Shown piece after piece: positions 10,751-24,299 of a stretch of 64,000 bases of DNA. Origin of the DNA: Symsagittifera roscoffensis (lineage: Eukaryota; Xenacoelomorpha; Acoela; Convolutidae); NCBI RefSeq assembly GCF_963678635.1, contig NC_087064.1, positions 43,833,159-43,897,158 of the forward strand, written 5' to 3'. Numbering within the stretch: the first letter of the stretch is position 1; each line of letters begins with the position of its first letter. Below the pieces are notes generated by a model that saw nothing but the letters and a program-made list of their open reading frames with translations, did not search any database and was not told the origin of the DNA. The position numbers and the translations under genes are program-made.

Positions 10751-12348
10751 ACAAACACAAGTCACGAATTAAGCAGCTACATATGCTAACAAATTTTGTT
10801 GTGAATGCGATTCAGCAACAAATACAAATAGACTCAACTTTGCAATTAATAATTTGGAATATAACAAACTGAAGGCATCCACACTAACTTTGCATGTAAC
10901 AAATTGCAAAGCATAAAGCCACATTATGTATAAATTATGAATTTCAAAAAACTTCGAGACATATTGAATAAAAAAATTCTGAAATCGAGTTTTCATAATT
11001 GTGATGTTGTTTGAAACCAATAGCGTTTTTCGGTTCAATTGATGAATTGAAAATTCATCAACTGTGTTGATTTATTACGATTCGAATGCCAAATTACATG
11101 CTATCAAAAAGCTTTAAGGTACCCCACCATTTTTGGGCTGCCGCACCATAAAATTGCCGCACCAATATTTGCAACTTAGGTTGCAAAAAAAGACGGTTCA
11201 TCCTAATACACTAGCTTCGCAAGTGTAATTAAGTGTAATAAATTCCAGTTTTGAAAAGCAAAGCCCATTCAGGTTTTTTCGCATCATTTCGTTTTCTTAA
11301 ATAGAGAGCGTTATTTGCCTTCACTTTTGCAAATGAATTAGAATTAAGCTCAGAAAAAAAAAACAAGACTGCTCATATCAAAGCGAAACCCTGAATGCTC
11401 CTCGACTGCATTTAAAGTCGAAGTTTTTTCTTTCGGTTCTTCATTTTATTTCCCACACCAACGCTATGTAAAGTTCAAATTGGTATATTTTGAGTCTGCT
11501 AAGGCAATATTGAGAACAAATGGCTTTACCCAGTGCAATTTGTAATGATTTAATTAGCCAATTACGGCTTAATACAGCGCTTATTTGAATTAACCGGACA
11601 ACACGAAAAAAAATTCAAATGCGTTTTTCGCAAAATGGGTCAAGATTTGACGAAAAAGAAAATGAGACAAAGGTTGCTGAGGTTTTGATCATTTATAATA
11701 TGATGCAATTTATTTCGCGAAAACCGGAACCAAATAATTGCCTCGAAACTTTTATAAGTTAATCAAGAATTACGTTAAAACTACCAAGTTAATTGATAAA
11801 TAAGTTACACAAAGGGGCGCCTTTTAAATAACCAATCAACTAAACAAGAACTAGATCAGTGAAACCTCCAAAAATTTGCGCAAAACGTTCACAATTGGTT
11901 TTTAAGCAAAGTTTTTGAATTTTATTTAGTAAAAATGACATTTTTTGCTGTCACGCAAAACTATAATAACCTAAACATTTTTAGAATTTTTACACTTCTA
12001 GAAAATTGTTGGACTATATAAGAAACTCCTTTTGAGATAACTTTTAATCAACTAACTGGGTAAATTTAGCGTTACTCCTGCTGTAACATTTTAGTTCCGA
12101 ATTTCGAAAAACAACTGCAACATAAAAATTCTGGTAAAATCTAGCTAACTTTTGTTTTTTGTTTCATTTTGTGTCTAATCTTAACCCAACTTGAAGAAAC
12201 GGCTTAAAGTTTTCGTTTCTGTTCGTTTTGTCTAGGTAATTTAAATTAGCACTAGCGCGAAATAAACGCACGTTACTTATCCCAATTCGGACAAATAGCA
12301 ATTTTCGAACCACCATAATCTTACCAAAAATGATTCCGCAAAATCTTT
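10751..12348. other. Repeat-derived non-coding DNA
   Basis: Contains part of a dispersed repeat recognised by TTTCGCTAAA..CTGGG..GAGAGCGTTATTTGCCTTC (better copies at 34690-34960 and 61955-62210) and a 5' fragment of the HINE-like family at about 11364-11650 (minus orientation). Small open frames here look random. Confidence 0.4.
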
Positions 12349-12875
12349 TTGTTCCGGCTTTCGATACGAAAGTAACGGAATATTTGTGCTCGGGGTGGGT
12401 TTTTTTTCCTTCAGACAAATTTCGACTTTTTAACTAGCCATTTTTGACGGAATTTTTTTAAATATCATTCATAAGGTATTGTTGTCCTAAGCTTAAATTT
12501 GAAAAAATATTACACCTGTGATCTGTTTTTGTAAAGTTATGAGGGTTTAAAGGTAGCCATTTTGACCAATTTGGGACAATTAACGCGCGATATAATTCGA
12601 GCTATAAACGCGTAAGCGGAGATTTAATTCGTCGTAGAAATCGTTCCAAATTGGTTGAAAGAAGCTTATTTGCCATAATTGGTTTGTTTCAAGGAACGAA
12701 ATCTATCCTTTTATACTTTATATGGCGTGTGGGGGGATGATTTTCATTAAAAATTTCAAAAAAAAAATTTAATTTTATTTTATTTCAATTAATTTTTTTA
12801 ATTTATTTCTGCTCCAAAAACCTTAAAAGGCAGTCGGAACATTCAGAGCTTCGCCCTGATATCAGCAGTCTTGTT
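12349..12875 (+). mobile_element. HINE-like 0.53-kb element, copy B
   Basis: Near full-length copy in plus orientation. It starts TTGTTCCGGCTTTCGATACG, carries the conserved core with AACGCGTAAGCGGAGATTTA and CACACGCCATATAAAGT (read in reverse), and ends with the hairpin and CAGTCTTGTT. A further 3' fragment of the family in minus orientation lies at about 12905-12990. Confidence 0.75.
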
Positions 12876-12990
12876 ACTTTTCAAATAGTTTTTAAAAAAC
12901 CTTATCAAAATGGCTAGTTAAAAAGTTGAAATTGGTCAGGCAAAAAAACCACCCGAGCACAATGATTTCGTCACTTCTTTGAAAGTTGGA

Positions 12991-14790
12991 TAAATGGAAA
13001 ATCAAACTCAACTTACAGTATGAAATAGAATACACTAGTCCTCCGAGATTGTGCTAAATTTTGCAAAACTCAACAGAGAAAAATTTAAGCATGCCGAGCC
13101 CGAGAAAATTTTGCTTGCCTTGTAAGTTGATCAAAACTGGTTCGTTTTTTTTTGGAAAAAAAATTGCTATAAAATTCAAAAATGTTTCTGTAAAAAAACT
13201 TCCACCCACACGCTCTAAATGATTAAGGTGTTTTCTTTCAACAAGAAATCGAGTTCAATTTAAGATTGTTTTGTCACAAATTGGAATGCGATTAAAATAT
13301 TGCTTAAATATTGGACACAACAGAAAATTTTAGTGCATATTAATTAGCCTAGCCCTATTTGGAGCAATTGGAAATTTCCACAAACGTTTTACAAAAAATC
13401 AAAAACAGATGAAACACCTCTAGCCTATTAATTATGATAAAATAGCACCGTTTACGTTTTCTCGATTTCTATTGAATTTACAGAAGTATCCACAAAAAGA
13501 CAGCAAGAGAAACACAGGCACAAAATACTCTGGCCAGAATAACTGATATCAATCTCATGCGAAAAATTGAATGAATTCGATTAGTTCTCACTAAAGCATG
13601 TTGACACAGCAATCCAAAATTTTGGTTCCGATCGCCGAACGCAAGGATGAATTTTGACCTCATTTTAGTCGTTTCTTCGATTCAAAGTCAAGAACTACAA
13701 AACGACGGAAATTTTCAAATAATAATTGCTATTGAAGCCTCTCCGATCGTAATTTGGACTGCAATGAAAAAATCTGCAGAAAATTCTATGATTCATTAAG
13801 CCATCCAAATAAATCGAGCAGGAAAACTCAATTAATTTAATAAATGAGACCAGACTTTTGATGACTAAACTTAAAAATTTTTATGCTTTTTTAAAGAAAA
13901 CTCGCACAACAGGTTTTACTGGATTAATTATTATTTTTACTCCGCAGGCGGAATCTAATTTGAAATGAACTAATTGAATTTGGAGTGGATTGGAAAAACA
14001 CCAGGCTGCCGAACTATTACATTTTTACTGCAAAAAATGGCCAAAATAAGTTAAGCAAGGATAGCCGGTTACAGTCCAAGTAGCAGAAAACGTTGCAACA
14101 ATAGTCCTATAAAACACAAAGTTTTTTCAAATTAGTGTCGTTCTTTTCTGCGTGGTGCGATAAAAATTATCTGAACGAAAAATTAGAAATCAGACATATT
14201 CAATATTCATAGTAAAGTAGGCCGTTTGGAAAACAGTTTGTGTAGGAAAATGACCAGAAAAACGAAAAAAAAAATTGTTAAAAAAGTTTTTTTGCAGAGT
14301 TTTTGAGTTTTGAAGTTTTTGATTCCAAAATTAGCGCTAAAAAACTCCATAAACATTACTTGAGCAAAAGTAAGTTTTCACGGCTTAAACTAAGCGTCAA
14401 AAAGCTTTTGCAAGCCTATTAAGCTCATCTGATTAGTTTGAAATTAGACCAAAAATAAAAAAAAAACTTCTTCGTGACTGAGAAATTTGTTTTAAAATTT
14501 TTTAATGTCGTTCAAATCACGACTGAAAGCGCTTTAATATGACATATCAATCGACCCATTCCGATGATTATTTGTGATACCTGATTTTGGTTCGAACAAA
14601 AACATTTTTTCAAATGGTCGGAACAAAAACATTCCGTTCATTAACATTTTAAAATAACGTTACTGTCGATTAAATAATCAAATGATACTAAATCTGCAGT
14701 GGAAAAAATCCTAGTTGGCCTAAATTTACCTAGAAAAGAAACACACTGCTACACAAACCGAAAACAAAAACTATCAAACGTAAAACCAAA
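12991..14790. other. Non-coding AT-rich stretch
   Basis: No gene or clear repeat recognised. A 61-codon minus-strand frame at 13478-13663 has no recognisable domain and no splice context. One poorly preserved copy of the CTGGGAAAT-type dispersed repeat may be present. Confidence 0.35.
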
Positions 14791-15324
14791 CAAGACTGCT
14801 CGTATCAGGGCGAAGCCCTGAGTGTTCTGACCCCCTTTTAAGGTTTATGGAGCAGTAATAACATTTAAAAAAATTAGATCAAATAAAATAAAATGAAAAA
14901 AAAAAATTTCTAAAATTTGAAATTTTTTATGAAAATTATCACCCCACACGCCATATAAAAGACAAAAAGATAGATTTCGCTCCTTGTAACAAATCAATTA
15001 TGGCAAATAAGATTCTTTCAACCAATTTGGAACAATTTCTAAGACGGATTAAATCTCCGCTTACGCATTAATAGCGCGAAATATATCGCCCGTTAATTGT
15101 ACAAAATTGCCAAAATGGCAATCTTTAAACCCCCATAACTTTACAAAAAACGATCACATGTGTAATATTTTTTCAAATTTAAGCTTAGGACAACAATACC
15201 TTTTGAATGATATGAAAATATTCCGTCAAAAATGGCTAGTTAAAAAGTTGAAATTTGTCTGAAGAAAAAAAAACCCACCCCGAGCACAAATATTCCGTTA
15301 CTTTCGTATCGAAAGTCCGAACAA
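14791..15324 (-). mobile_element. HINE-like 0.53-kb element, copy C
   Basis: Full-length copy in minus orientation with both subterminal inverted repeats and the hairpin. It is followed with no spacer by the terminal 45 bases of another copy (15325-15370), which then breaks off. Head-to-tail joining of ends is also seen at 21688/21689. Confidence 0.75.
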
Positions 15325-15591
15325 CAAGACTGCTTGTTTCAGGTCGAAGCACTGAATGTTACGAATGTTTCCTCACCTATTGCAATAGGAAGGCGCAACT
15401 CGTTACAAGATTTGCCTGAAAATTTCTCAGGTACAGCCAACCAATACGAATGCGATAAAATATTATTCTAAAAAAAGACAATCAAAATAAGCATAATATG
15501 GACTTTCTATCCATTTGGCATTCAAATTTGCCAAAAGAATTTTTATAGGGGAGACAAATCCCTACACTGTACCATAGGGGAGTAAATAGTT

Positions 15592-16085
15592 AACGAAACT
15601 GCTCATATATCAGGGCGAAGACTGAATCTTCCGACTGCACTTAAAGGTTCAAAACTTATCTGGTTGAAATATTGACATATTCGAGAAAAAAAAACATTTT
15701 TTGTTTTCTTTTTTTTTCTTCAATTGATCCCCCACACGCTAACATAAGCTACGAAGGGGTAAATTAAGCGTCTTGTCACAAAATAATGCGAACTTGCCTC
15801 AATTCAATTTGGAACCCACCAATCAGCCACTTTGCGTGTTATAATAACGCAATACTTCGCGCGTTAATTAATCGAAATTGACCAAACTAGCATCTTTCAA
15901 ACTCCCATAACTTTGCAAAAAACAATCGCAAGTAAAAAATCGTTTTGAATTTGAGCTCAGAAAAACTATATCTTTTAGATGGTATGAACAAATTTTGTCA
16001 AAAATGACTAATTGAGAAGTCGAAAATTGAAAGAATAAAAAACACCAAGCATAAATATTCAACACTTTTTCAAAAGTCGGAACAA
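15592..16085 (-). mobile_element. Diverged HINE-like element, copy D
   Basis: An older copy: hairpin end CAGGGCGAAGACTG, core CCCCCACACGCTAACATAAG, CGCGCGTTAATTAAT, and closing AAAGTCGGAACAA, with many substitutions. Fragments of equal or greater age continue at 16085-16200, 16645-16980, 17140-17540 and 17550-17820, so 14.8-17.8 kb is largely built of this family. Confidence 0.6.
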
Positions 16086-17317
16086 CAAGATCTTAAAATT
16101 ATCGCGCGTTTATCATCCCAAATTGGCAATCTTACAAAACAACTTTACAAAAAATCACAGGTGAAATATCTTTTTAAATATATTTCACCCATCCTTTCAT
16201 AAAAAAACACATCCTTTCATAGTAAAAAAGAGGCAGGAATTATTGCGTTTCAATAAAGCGGATTGAACAGATGCTACCAAATTACTCGCTAAAAGGAATT
16301 CGAGCTGCATAAGGTATACCAAAACAACTCGAAAAATGAAAACAAAAAGGGTGACTCAGGACGGAAAATGTTAACTTGCACTATAAAAAAGCGTTTGCTT
16401 GTTAGCAACCGCAGCAAATCAGTCAACCAAAATCTTTATGTATATATGTTTTTATTATAGCAGGCGCTCTTGTGAAGTTTCATTAAAAAACAATTCTGAG
16501 CCTCAATGGGCGTTATTTTTACTATCCGCCCACTTATCCCCTTAATACTAAACAAAAATATGATACCTTTGTACATGAAGATGATCAATTTTCTAAAACT
16601 TAAAATGGCTGACAATTTATGACACAGTGGCATAAAAAACAAGAAAGTTGAAAAAACTACTGCACTTTTCCGACTGGACTTTTAGGCCAATTAAAAAGTT
16701 TTTTGCTCTGAATAATTGACGAAATAATCGAAACAAATTTTTTTCATTTCTTTCTTCCTTTATTATCCACACGCTATCTAAAATACAAAGAGTGTATTAA
16801 GCGTCTCGTATTGTTTTAAAGGAAAATTTTTTTCAGGTTCGTTTTTTATTCCGAATTTCGAATAAAATGAGCAAAATATATGCTCAGGGTGGCTTTTTTA
16901 TTCAGACCACTTTTACAAAACTCTGGTCCTTCGTGAGATCGGTCTCTTGATCTGAATGTGGTCAGACGAGTGTGCACACCACTATAGAAACCTGCCACTA
17001 TAGTAAACTACTTTTTTTTTTATTCTGCACAAGGAAATCATTCCAAACTGAATTGAGGCAGCTAATTAATTTATTAACTCCATACACGACTCAAATTGCA
17101 ACACTTAATTTTTGATATGATCAGCCTAAAGTTCATAGTTTTGCTAATATTTAATTTACCAAATTATCCCAAACCCATTAAATGGCAGCCGCAATATTCA
17201 GGGCTGTGCCCCGATCGATACAGAAGTCTCGTTCATTTCATCCCTATATGCAAAGATACAAAGGGTGTGTTTGGCGTCTCTTTTTATTTCAAAAGGACTA
17301 ATGTGCTGGCCTCAAAT

Positions 17318-17352
<35 letters not shown>
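17318..17352. repeat. (AT)n microsatellite
   Basis: About sixteen uninterrupted TA dinucleotides inside a decayed HINE-like fragment. It creates the Tyr-Ile run of a spurious 147-codon plus-strand frame. Confidence 0.9.
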
Positions 17353-17353
<1 letters not shown>

Positions 17354-17904
17354 CCATTTAGGTGGGGCGGGATGCGGACGCCCTCCCCTTCTCAGGGATT
17401 CGACCACCTGCCGACTCTTTGGTACTTTTTAAGAAATCCATTTGTATATCTGAATTTGAGCGCCGGACAACAATATCTTTCAAATGCCTTTAAGAAATTC
17501 CGTAAAAAGTGCTTAGTTAGGAAGTTGAAAATTGACTGAATAAAAATAACAAGAATGTTCGAAGCAGGTCAAAGCCCTGAATGTTCCGATTGCCTTTTAA
17601 TTTAGTTTAGACAGACTCGCGAGAGGTTACTATATTGGTCTGCACACCGCCTAGGCCCATCCAGATCAAGCGATCAATCTCCGGCGGGGCGAGAGTTTTG
17701 TAAAATTGGTCTGAATAAAAAAACCACCCGAGCAAGTTTTGTTCCGGCTTTTTTGGAAGTCGAAACAAAAACCACTTCAGGCATAAATATTCCTTCGAAA
17801 ATCGGAAAAGACGCAAAAAATGATTTTTTTGAATAACTTTCTCAAATTAGTTTCGGTGCCATTTAAAATTATCGATATATACTATCGGGACTTAAATTCA
17901 AATC

Positions 17905-18925
17905 ATGGATGACTTACCTTGCTTAAAATCTTTTAACTACTTAGAAGCGATATCATCGGGAAATGCGAGTTATTCATCCGACCAGCATTATGCTGAAAGA
18001 CATTTTGGATTCGTGCTATTATTGCCACGCAAAATCAGGTAAAAAATCCGTGTCAAATTTCATATAATTTAAGCCAGCCATTTCAAACGTGATCTCAACT
18101 TCTTTAAAATGAATCAACAAAAAATATATTCAAGTATGCAAAAATTAACAATGCAAACTACTGCTTTTGCGAAAGAAACATTGGTCATTTGTGCATTAGG
18201 ACAAAAAAAAATTGTTGATAACAAGTTTTTTATTCAATGTGAGCTCGAAATTTATGAAGCATATGTAGTAAAAGGTAGCAGAGTCAACAAAAAGACAAAG
18301 GACTGCCCAAGCCCACAAAAGTCACAATTGATGGTGGAGAACTGTCCAAAAAAGCCGCTGCTACTGTTTCAGATGGAAACTATAACGGCTTTACTTCAGG
18401 GGATTCCAATGGCTTTGAAGTGAAACGAGACATGAGTGCAAAATACGCCCAGAAAAATCACGATAGATGAACGTTGGCGTTTGAAGATCAAGCAACTTTC
18501 GAGGTCAAGACCCAATCAAACGATGTTTATTCCGATAAACCGACCCCCTAGTAAGCTAGGCTAAAATATACTTGTCATATTCAAATGGTTTTCAGGAGTA
18601 ATTGATCCGTTTCAATCTTGTCGAGACAGGCGGGCAATTCATGATCTCCGGTTTTTTCTTTCAAACATCCGACCGTCGAAGTTCAGAACTCATTCAATTA
18701 TTTCTTGAATGTTTGAGACATTCTTCTAATTGTATGGTGTTGTGTTACAGACTTTTGTTGGCCTTGGGCAGCCCTATAAGTAGTGATGATGTCATCCAAA
18801 ACTTATTCAAAAAATAATTGTGTCTTCAGTTTTTAAATACCAACCGTGTGAAACTGTATTTCTCGACTCGACTGGATATGCAATTTTTCAGCTGGGCCAA
18901 AAGATGGCGAAATTTTCAAAAAGTT
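17905..18925 (+). other. Coding-like segments, unidentified
   Basis: Four short stretches look more like exons than the surroundings. (a) 17905-18038: 44 codons from an ATG ending at a donor-like ATCAG|GTAAAA. (b) 18279-18470: an open frame rich in Gly/Lys/Asp just after an acceptor-like GGTAG, ending in TGA. (c) 18597-18817: after an acceptor-like TTTTCAG, two overlapping open frames. (d) 18829-18923: after CTTCAG, a frame containing VFLDSTGYAIFQLGQKMAKF, ending in TGA. Phases of neighbouring segments do not all agree, so no single spliced product can be built. A decayed or partly misread host gene is possible; no family is assigned. Confidence 0.2.
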
Positions 18926-20395
18926 GATGGAACTATTTTCAATGGTGTACGACTATAGCTGATTTGTTGTTGAAACGAAACAAAATGCTTCTCTTTTGTT
19001 AACAAATTAATCCTTATTCGGCACGCAATTTCAACGAATGAGAAACGCGCGTTTTCTTGCATGTGATTTACTTTGCGCAGTTCTTGTGTCCTTATACTAT
19101 ATATTAAACACAAGCTAGCTAGCTAGCTTACAGAAATGAGAGAATATAACATGTAATCTCTAGAGCTTGGCGTCAGAAAAGCTAGCTAAGGCAACAAACA
19201 CAGTGCGCATTTTATGTTACGCTCCAATATGCAATTCAACCATGATAGTATAATCCATGAAGTAAAGTATTGGCAGATAAAATACGCCGCTCACATTTTG
19301 GCAGAAAATATCAACGCTAACATTTATGTGCTGTATCTTTTCTTTCTTCATTCCACTTGCAATTTGAGCATATAAGGCAAAAGCAACAATTTTGGTGGAA
19401 CATTAAAGCTTTGTGTGCCTTCATTTTCATACGCGTATCTTAGTTGTTCACTTTCACACAGCTAACAAAAGCATAACACGGTTGTTCTGATCTGTTCTAT
19501 ATGCTTTACGTTGGCTGAAGATATTTGCTCATTTTGCCTCTCTCATTTTAAGCCTTCAAATAGCTCTGATAAGGAAATGGAGCTAAATGATATTCAAAAA
19601 CTGATGATTTAGTGATTGTATTAGTTATATTTGTTTTTCAAACTAGGATAATATGGTTGCAAAATTAAGTCGGGGTCAATTATGAAATAGGTTTTCACCA
19701 TTTCATTCCATTTAACACGAATCCACTTTAAATTTTTAAAACAACTTCGATTCAAATAAAAAAAGGAAAAAATGCGGCGTTACACGTCCCATTATGCAAG
19801 TGCACAAACAGACTTAAGTAATTAAGAGCACAAACAGTTAACCGCAGCGTGGGGACCAGTGGCAATTTATAAACCAAGCAACCTTGACTGGCCAAATGAC
19901 CTTTTTATTTAGAAATTTTCAATAAAGAGTCAATGCTCTACTTCGAAAAGATTTTGATTTTAAAAATGTCAATATTAATAAAATATAATAAGCAGAGCAG
20001 TTATTAAACATCTCGAGCAATTATTAAACATCATTATTAAATTTATTAAACATCTCGTTTGTTGCCAATTCGTTCATTGATTTATAATTTTATTTTGTAT
20101 TTTGACATTTGGCTTGATTTCTCTAATTTTTTTTGGAAATTCCCAAACAATTTAATGATCGAGCTAAAATAAATTTATGAGCAGATTTCTGATATGATAG
20201 AGTTTATAAGTCTCGTTTGATTCCTCATACCTAGTCTAATTTTCCGGGCCAAGTATGGGAAAAAATGGCGAACTGTCTTTTCCGATAAACTTACAAAATA
20301 AATGGAGTAAGAAAGTTTGGGAACATTGGTACATCTTATATGGAATGAACTCATTTTCGTGTCACTTGAGCCGTAAATTCCATCCTCGCAAGTTT
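18926..20395. other. AT-rich non-coding stretch
   Basis: No gene recognised. Contains a short GCTA repeat at about 19114-19130 and a local duplication of TTATTAAACATCTCG near 19999-20055. Confidence 0.4.
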
Positions 20396-20882
20396 TTGTT
20401 CCGACTTCTGGTACGAAAGTAACGGAATATTTGTGCTCGGGGTGGGTTTTTTTTCAGACAAATTTCGACTTTTTAACTAGCCCTTTTTGACGGAATTTTT
20501 ATATCATTGAAAAGGTATTGTTGTCCTGAGCTCAAATTTGAAAAGATATTTCACCTGTGATCATTTTTCGTAAAGTTATGGGGGTTTAAAGATATATTTC
20601 GCGCTATTAACGCGTAAGCGGAGAGTTAATCCGTCTTAAAATTGTTCCAAATTGGTTGAAAGAAGCTCATTTGCCTTAATTGATTTGTTACAAGGAGCTA
20701 AATTTATCTTTTTGTACTTTAAATGGCGTGTGGGGGGATGATTTTCATAAAAAATTTCTAATTTAAGAAAAAATTGCATTTTATTTAATTACATTTAGCT
20801 TTATTATGTTATTACTGCTCCATAAAATGTTAAAAGGCAGTCGGCACATTCAGGGCTTCGCCCTGATACGAGCAGTCTTGTT
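20396..20882 (+). mobile_element. HINE-like element, copy G
   Basis: Plus-orientation copy from TTGTTCCGACTTCTGGTACG to the hairpin AGGGCTTCGCCCT and GCAGTCTTGTT. It is about 40 bases shorter than full-length copies because of a deletion in the middle (the part containing the AACCATTTTGGCCAATTTGG-like segment). Confidence 0.75.
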
Positions 20883-21025
20883 AATGTTTCAAATAATTTA
20901 ATCTCTTCAACTGAGAAAAAAATTACTAACTACTGTCATTTTTGATGTTGAGGTGCATGTTTAAAAAACAAGTTTAATCGTTCTTAGAGTCTATAGAGCT
21001 AAAATCCCGCCTGCATTTAAAAAAC

Positions 21026-21075
21026 GCAAGAATGCTCGTATCAGGGCAAAGCCCTGAATGTTCCGACGGCCCTTC
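21026..21075 (-). mobile_element. HINE-like terminal fragment
   Basis: Only the hairpin end is present (CAGGGCAAAGCCCTG, GTTCCGACGGCC), about 80 bases before full-length copy H. Confidence 0.65.
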
Positions 21076-21154
21076 AACTTCTCGAACAGTTTTGGATTTA
21101 TGAAATATTGACAAACTATGAAGTTTTAAGTCATATTATCAAACTTTAAGTGTA

Positions 21155-21688
21155 AAAAGACTGCTCGTATCAGGGCGAAGCCCTGAATGTTCCGACTACC
21201 TTTTGAGGTTTCATGAGCAGTAATAACACAAAAAAAATTAAAAATAATTAAAAATAATGAATTTTTTTTTTCAAAATTTGAAATTTTTTTATGAAAATCA
21301 TCACCCCACACGCCATATAAATTACAAAAAGATAGATTTCGCTCCTATTATTATATCAATTATGGCATATAAGCTTTCTTGAACCAATTTGGAACCGATT
21401 TCTAAGGCGGATTAAATCTCCGCTTACGCGTTAATAGCGCAAAACAAGTCGCGCGTTAATTGTTCCAAATTGGCCAAAATGGCAATCTTTAAACCCCCAT
21501 AACTTTACGAAAAAAGGTCACAGGTGAAATATCTTTTCAAATTTAAGCTCAGGACAACAATAGCTTTCGAATGAGTTTTAAAAAATTCCGTCAAAAATGG
21601 CTAGTTAAAAAGTCGAATTTTTTCTGCAGAAAAAAAACCCACCCCGAGCACAAAGATTCCGTTACCTTCGTATCGAAAGTCGGAACAA
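21155..21688 (-). mobile_element. HINE-like element, copy H (tandem pair)
   Basis: Full-length copy in minus orientation, directly abutting copy I. At the joint the closing AGTCGGAACA of one unit is followed at once by the hairpin end of the next. Head-to-tail dimers of this kind are a reported habit of rolling-circle elements. Confidence 0.75.
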
Positions 21689-22218
21689 CAAGACTGCTCG
21701 TATCAGGGCGAAGTCTCAATTATTCCGATTACCTTTTAAGGTTTATGGAGCAGTAATAACATAAAAAAGTTAAATGTAATGAAATAAAGTGCATTGTTTT
21801 TTTCTCAAAATTTGAGATTTTTCGTGAAAATTATCCACCCTAACGCCATATAAAAAACAAAATGATAGATTTCGCTCCTTGTAACAAATTAATTATGGCA
21901 AATAAGCTTCCTCCAACCAATTTGGTACAATTTTTAAGACGGATTAAAACTCCGCTTACGCGTTAATAGCTCTAAATATATCGAGCGTTAATTGTCCCAA
22001 ATTGGCGAAAATGGCAATCTTTAAACCCCATAATTTTACGAAAAATGACCACAGGTGACATATCTTGACAAATTTAATCTCAGGACAACAATACCTTTTG
22101 AATGATATTTTAAAAAGTTATGTCAGAATGGCTAGTTAAAAAGTCGAAATTTGTCTGAAGAAAAAAACTCGCCCCGAGCACAAATATTTCTGTACTTTCG
22201 TCACGAAAATTGGAACAA
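21689..22218 (-). mobile_element. HINE-like element, copy I (tandem pair)
   Basis: Second unit of the dimer, somewhat more diverged (hairpin reads GGGCGAAGTCTC, so the stem is damaged; closing repeat is ATTGGAACAA). A further hairpin-end fragment stands alone at 22501-22563. Confidence 0.7.
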
Positions 22219-22870
22219 AAATTGAATCGTATCTGAAATCAACGTGACCAATTAGCTTCATGTGTTCAACATGGAACAATTTTTTGTGGCGAGTTAATTG
22301 GTCACGCGTAAAAAAAGGTCTTTACATTTTTTAGCATCAAAGTATAAAACAATCAGTTTAATTCGATTCGGTTCAGATTGATCAGACAGCCAAATTAATA
22401 TTAAGGTAAAGCCATCCCGCGCGGCCCGTTTAAGCACAGTGATCGAGCCGTCACAGTTAGAAAAAATCCTTTTTAAAAAGGGCACTTGTCCCTAAAAAAA
22501 CAAGACTGGTCGTATCAGGGTAATGCCCTGAATATACTGACTGCCTTTCAAAGTATGTGAAGCAGTGTTTTCTTAAGCAAAATTGATGCGTTGTCTTTCG
22601 AAAAGAAATAGTTTTTTTTGGAAAATATTCCTTCACAAGCCATTGAAGAGATGAAATTTATAAATTTTTCAAATTATTTCATTGCACGAAACGGAACAAA
22701 AAGGTATTTGAAAATATTTTGTTACCTGAATAGTTTCGCATTGATAAGTTTTTCTCAGCATGCGATAAGAGTTTTAAAACAACAGACGAATGGTGGAAAA
22801 TTTCTAAGTTTTTCAAAGCTAGCCCTTCAAGCACTTGAAAATTTGAATTATTTGAAGTTTTAGCTTAAGT

Positions 22871-24085
22871 TTAGGAGCGGGAAATTCTGAAGACAGCTAA
22901 TGAGCATGAGCAAAAAATCTTTGAAACGTTTCAAGCTGTTCAAAATGCTTGAACGAATTCGCGAAAAGTGCATCTTTTTTCACGGAAGAGATTGAGCGAT
23001 GGAATTTTAAAAGTATTCCAACTGTTTCAGAGCGTGGATCGCAAAAAATGTTTGAGCAAGGAACTGATCATCAAAAATATTAGCTTGAATATATTCGGAA
23101 GAATTTAATTATTTTAAAGCAAGCTTATGAGCAATAAAACTTTGAAGTGTTTCAGATTATTTTTATAACTTGAATCGATTTGAAAAAAGTCAAAAAACTT
23201 TTTAAGCAACCTTTTGAACAACAACTATTTAATGAAAATCAGGTTGTCGTCATAGCTGACATGTATTCGGTATAGGTAAAAACAACCTATTGAAATAAAT
23301 TTAGAAATATTTCAATTTGTTTGAATATCTTGAAACGATTCGCAAATTATTTTTCATTCGCACAGACATTTCAGCCATAATTTCTTAAACCAATTTGAGA
23401 GTTGTTTTGAGAGCAAGAACTGGTCCATGAAAAGATTTATTGAGCGATAACACTTGGAAATAGCTTCAGTTGTTTCGAACCGTAACAAAAAAAAATTTAT
23501 CCGGCCAATCGCAAAAATATAGTGAGTCATTCAGTCTTAGAAGTAATTAGAAATTGGACTCGGAGAGGAAAGACAATGGGACAACGGGAAATTTTAGGAG
23601 CGGGAAATTCTGAAGACAGCTAATGAGCATGAGCAAAAATCTTTGAAACGTTTCAAGCTGTTCAAACTGCTTGAACGAATTCGCGAAAAGTGCATCTTTT
23701 TTCACGGAAGAGATTCAGCGATGGAATTTTAAAAGTATTCCAACTGTTTCAGAGCGTGGATCGCAAAAAATGTTTGAGCAAGGAACTGATCATCAAAATT
23801 ATTAGCTTGAATATATTCGGAAGAATTTAATTATTTTAAAACAAGCTTATGAGCAATAAAACTTTGAAGTGTTTCAGATTATTTTTATAACTTGAATCGA
23901 TTTGAAAAAAGTCAAAAAACTTTCAAAGCAAACTTTTAAAAAACAAAAATTTGATGTAGATCAGGCTGCTGACATAGCTTACTTTCATTCGAGATAAGTA
24001 AAAACTGTTTTAAAAAAAACTATTGAAGAAAAATAAGGAATGTTTCAAGTTGTTTGAATATCCTAAAATTCGGAGAGGAAAGAAA
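22871..24085. repeat. Direct tandem duplication, 723-bp unit
   Basis: The segment starting TTAGGAGCGGGAAATTCTGA at 22871 recurs from 23594 with nearly identical sequence for about 340 bases, and both units close with CGGAGAGGAAAG followed by a G-rich end. The second unit lacks about 230 bases of the first. Frequent GTTTC/GAAAC phrases inside suggest an older, shorter internal period. No gene. Confidence 0.75.
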
Positions 24086-24299
24086 ACGGGGCCATGGCCA
24101 AACACCTAGTTATGGAAGATTTGCATGCTAAAATAGACCACTACTCAAGGCAGAACTTTGTATCTTCGGTCTTCGGTCTCTTTACTAAGAAAAAAGACAA
24201 ACAGTATACGTTTGTTAATTTTTTAAGGATTAAGAATTCAAGATTTGTTACATCAACTTGGCTTTCTAAACAAACGAGTTTCGGTAGGGCCATTTCAGG

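Noticed and set aside
17096-17539. 147-codon plus-strand frame
   Set aside because: It crosses decayed HINE-like sequence and an (AT)n microsatellite; composition is an artefact.
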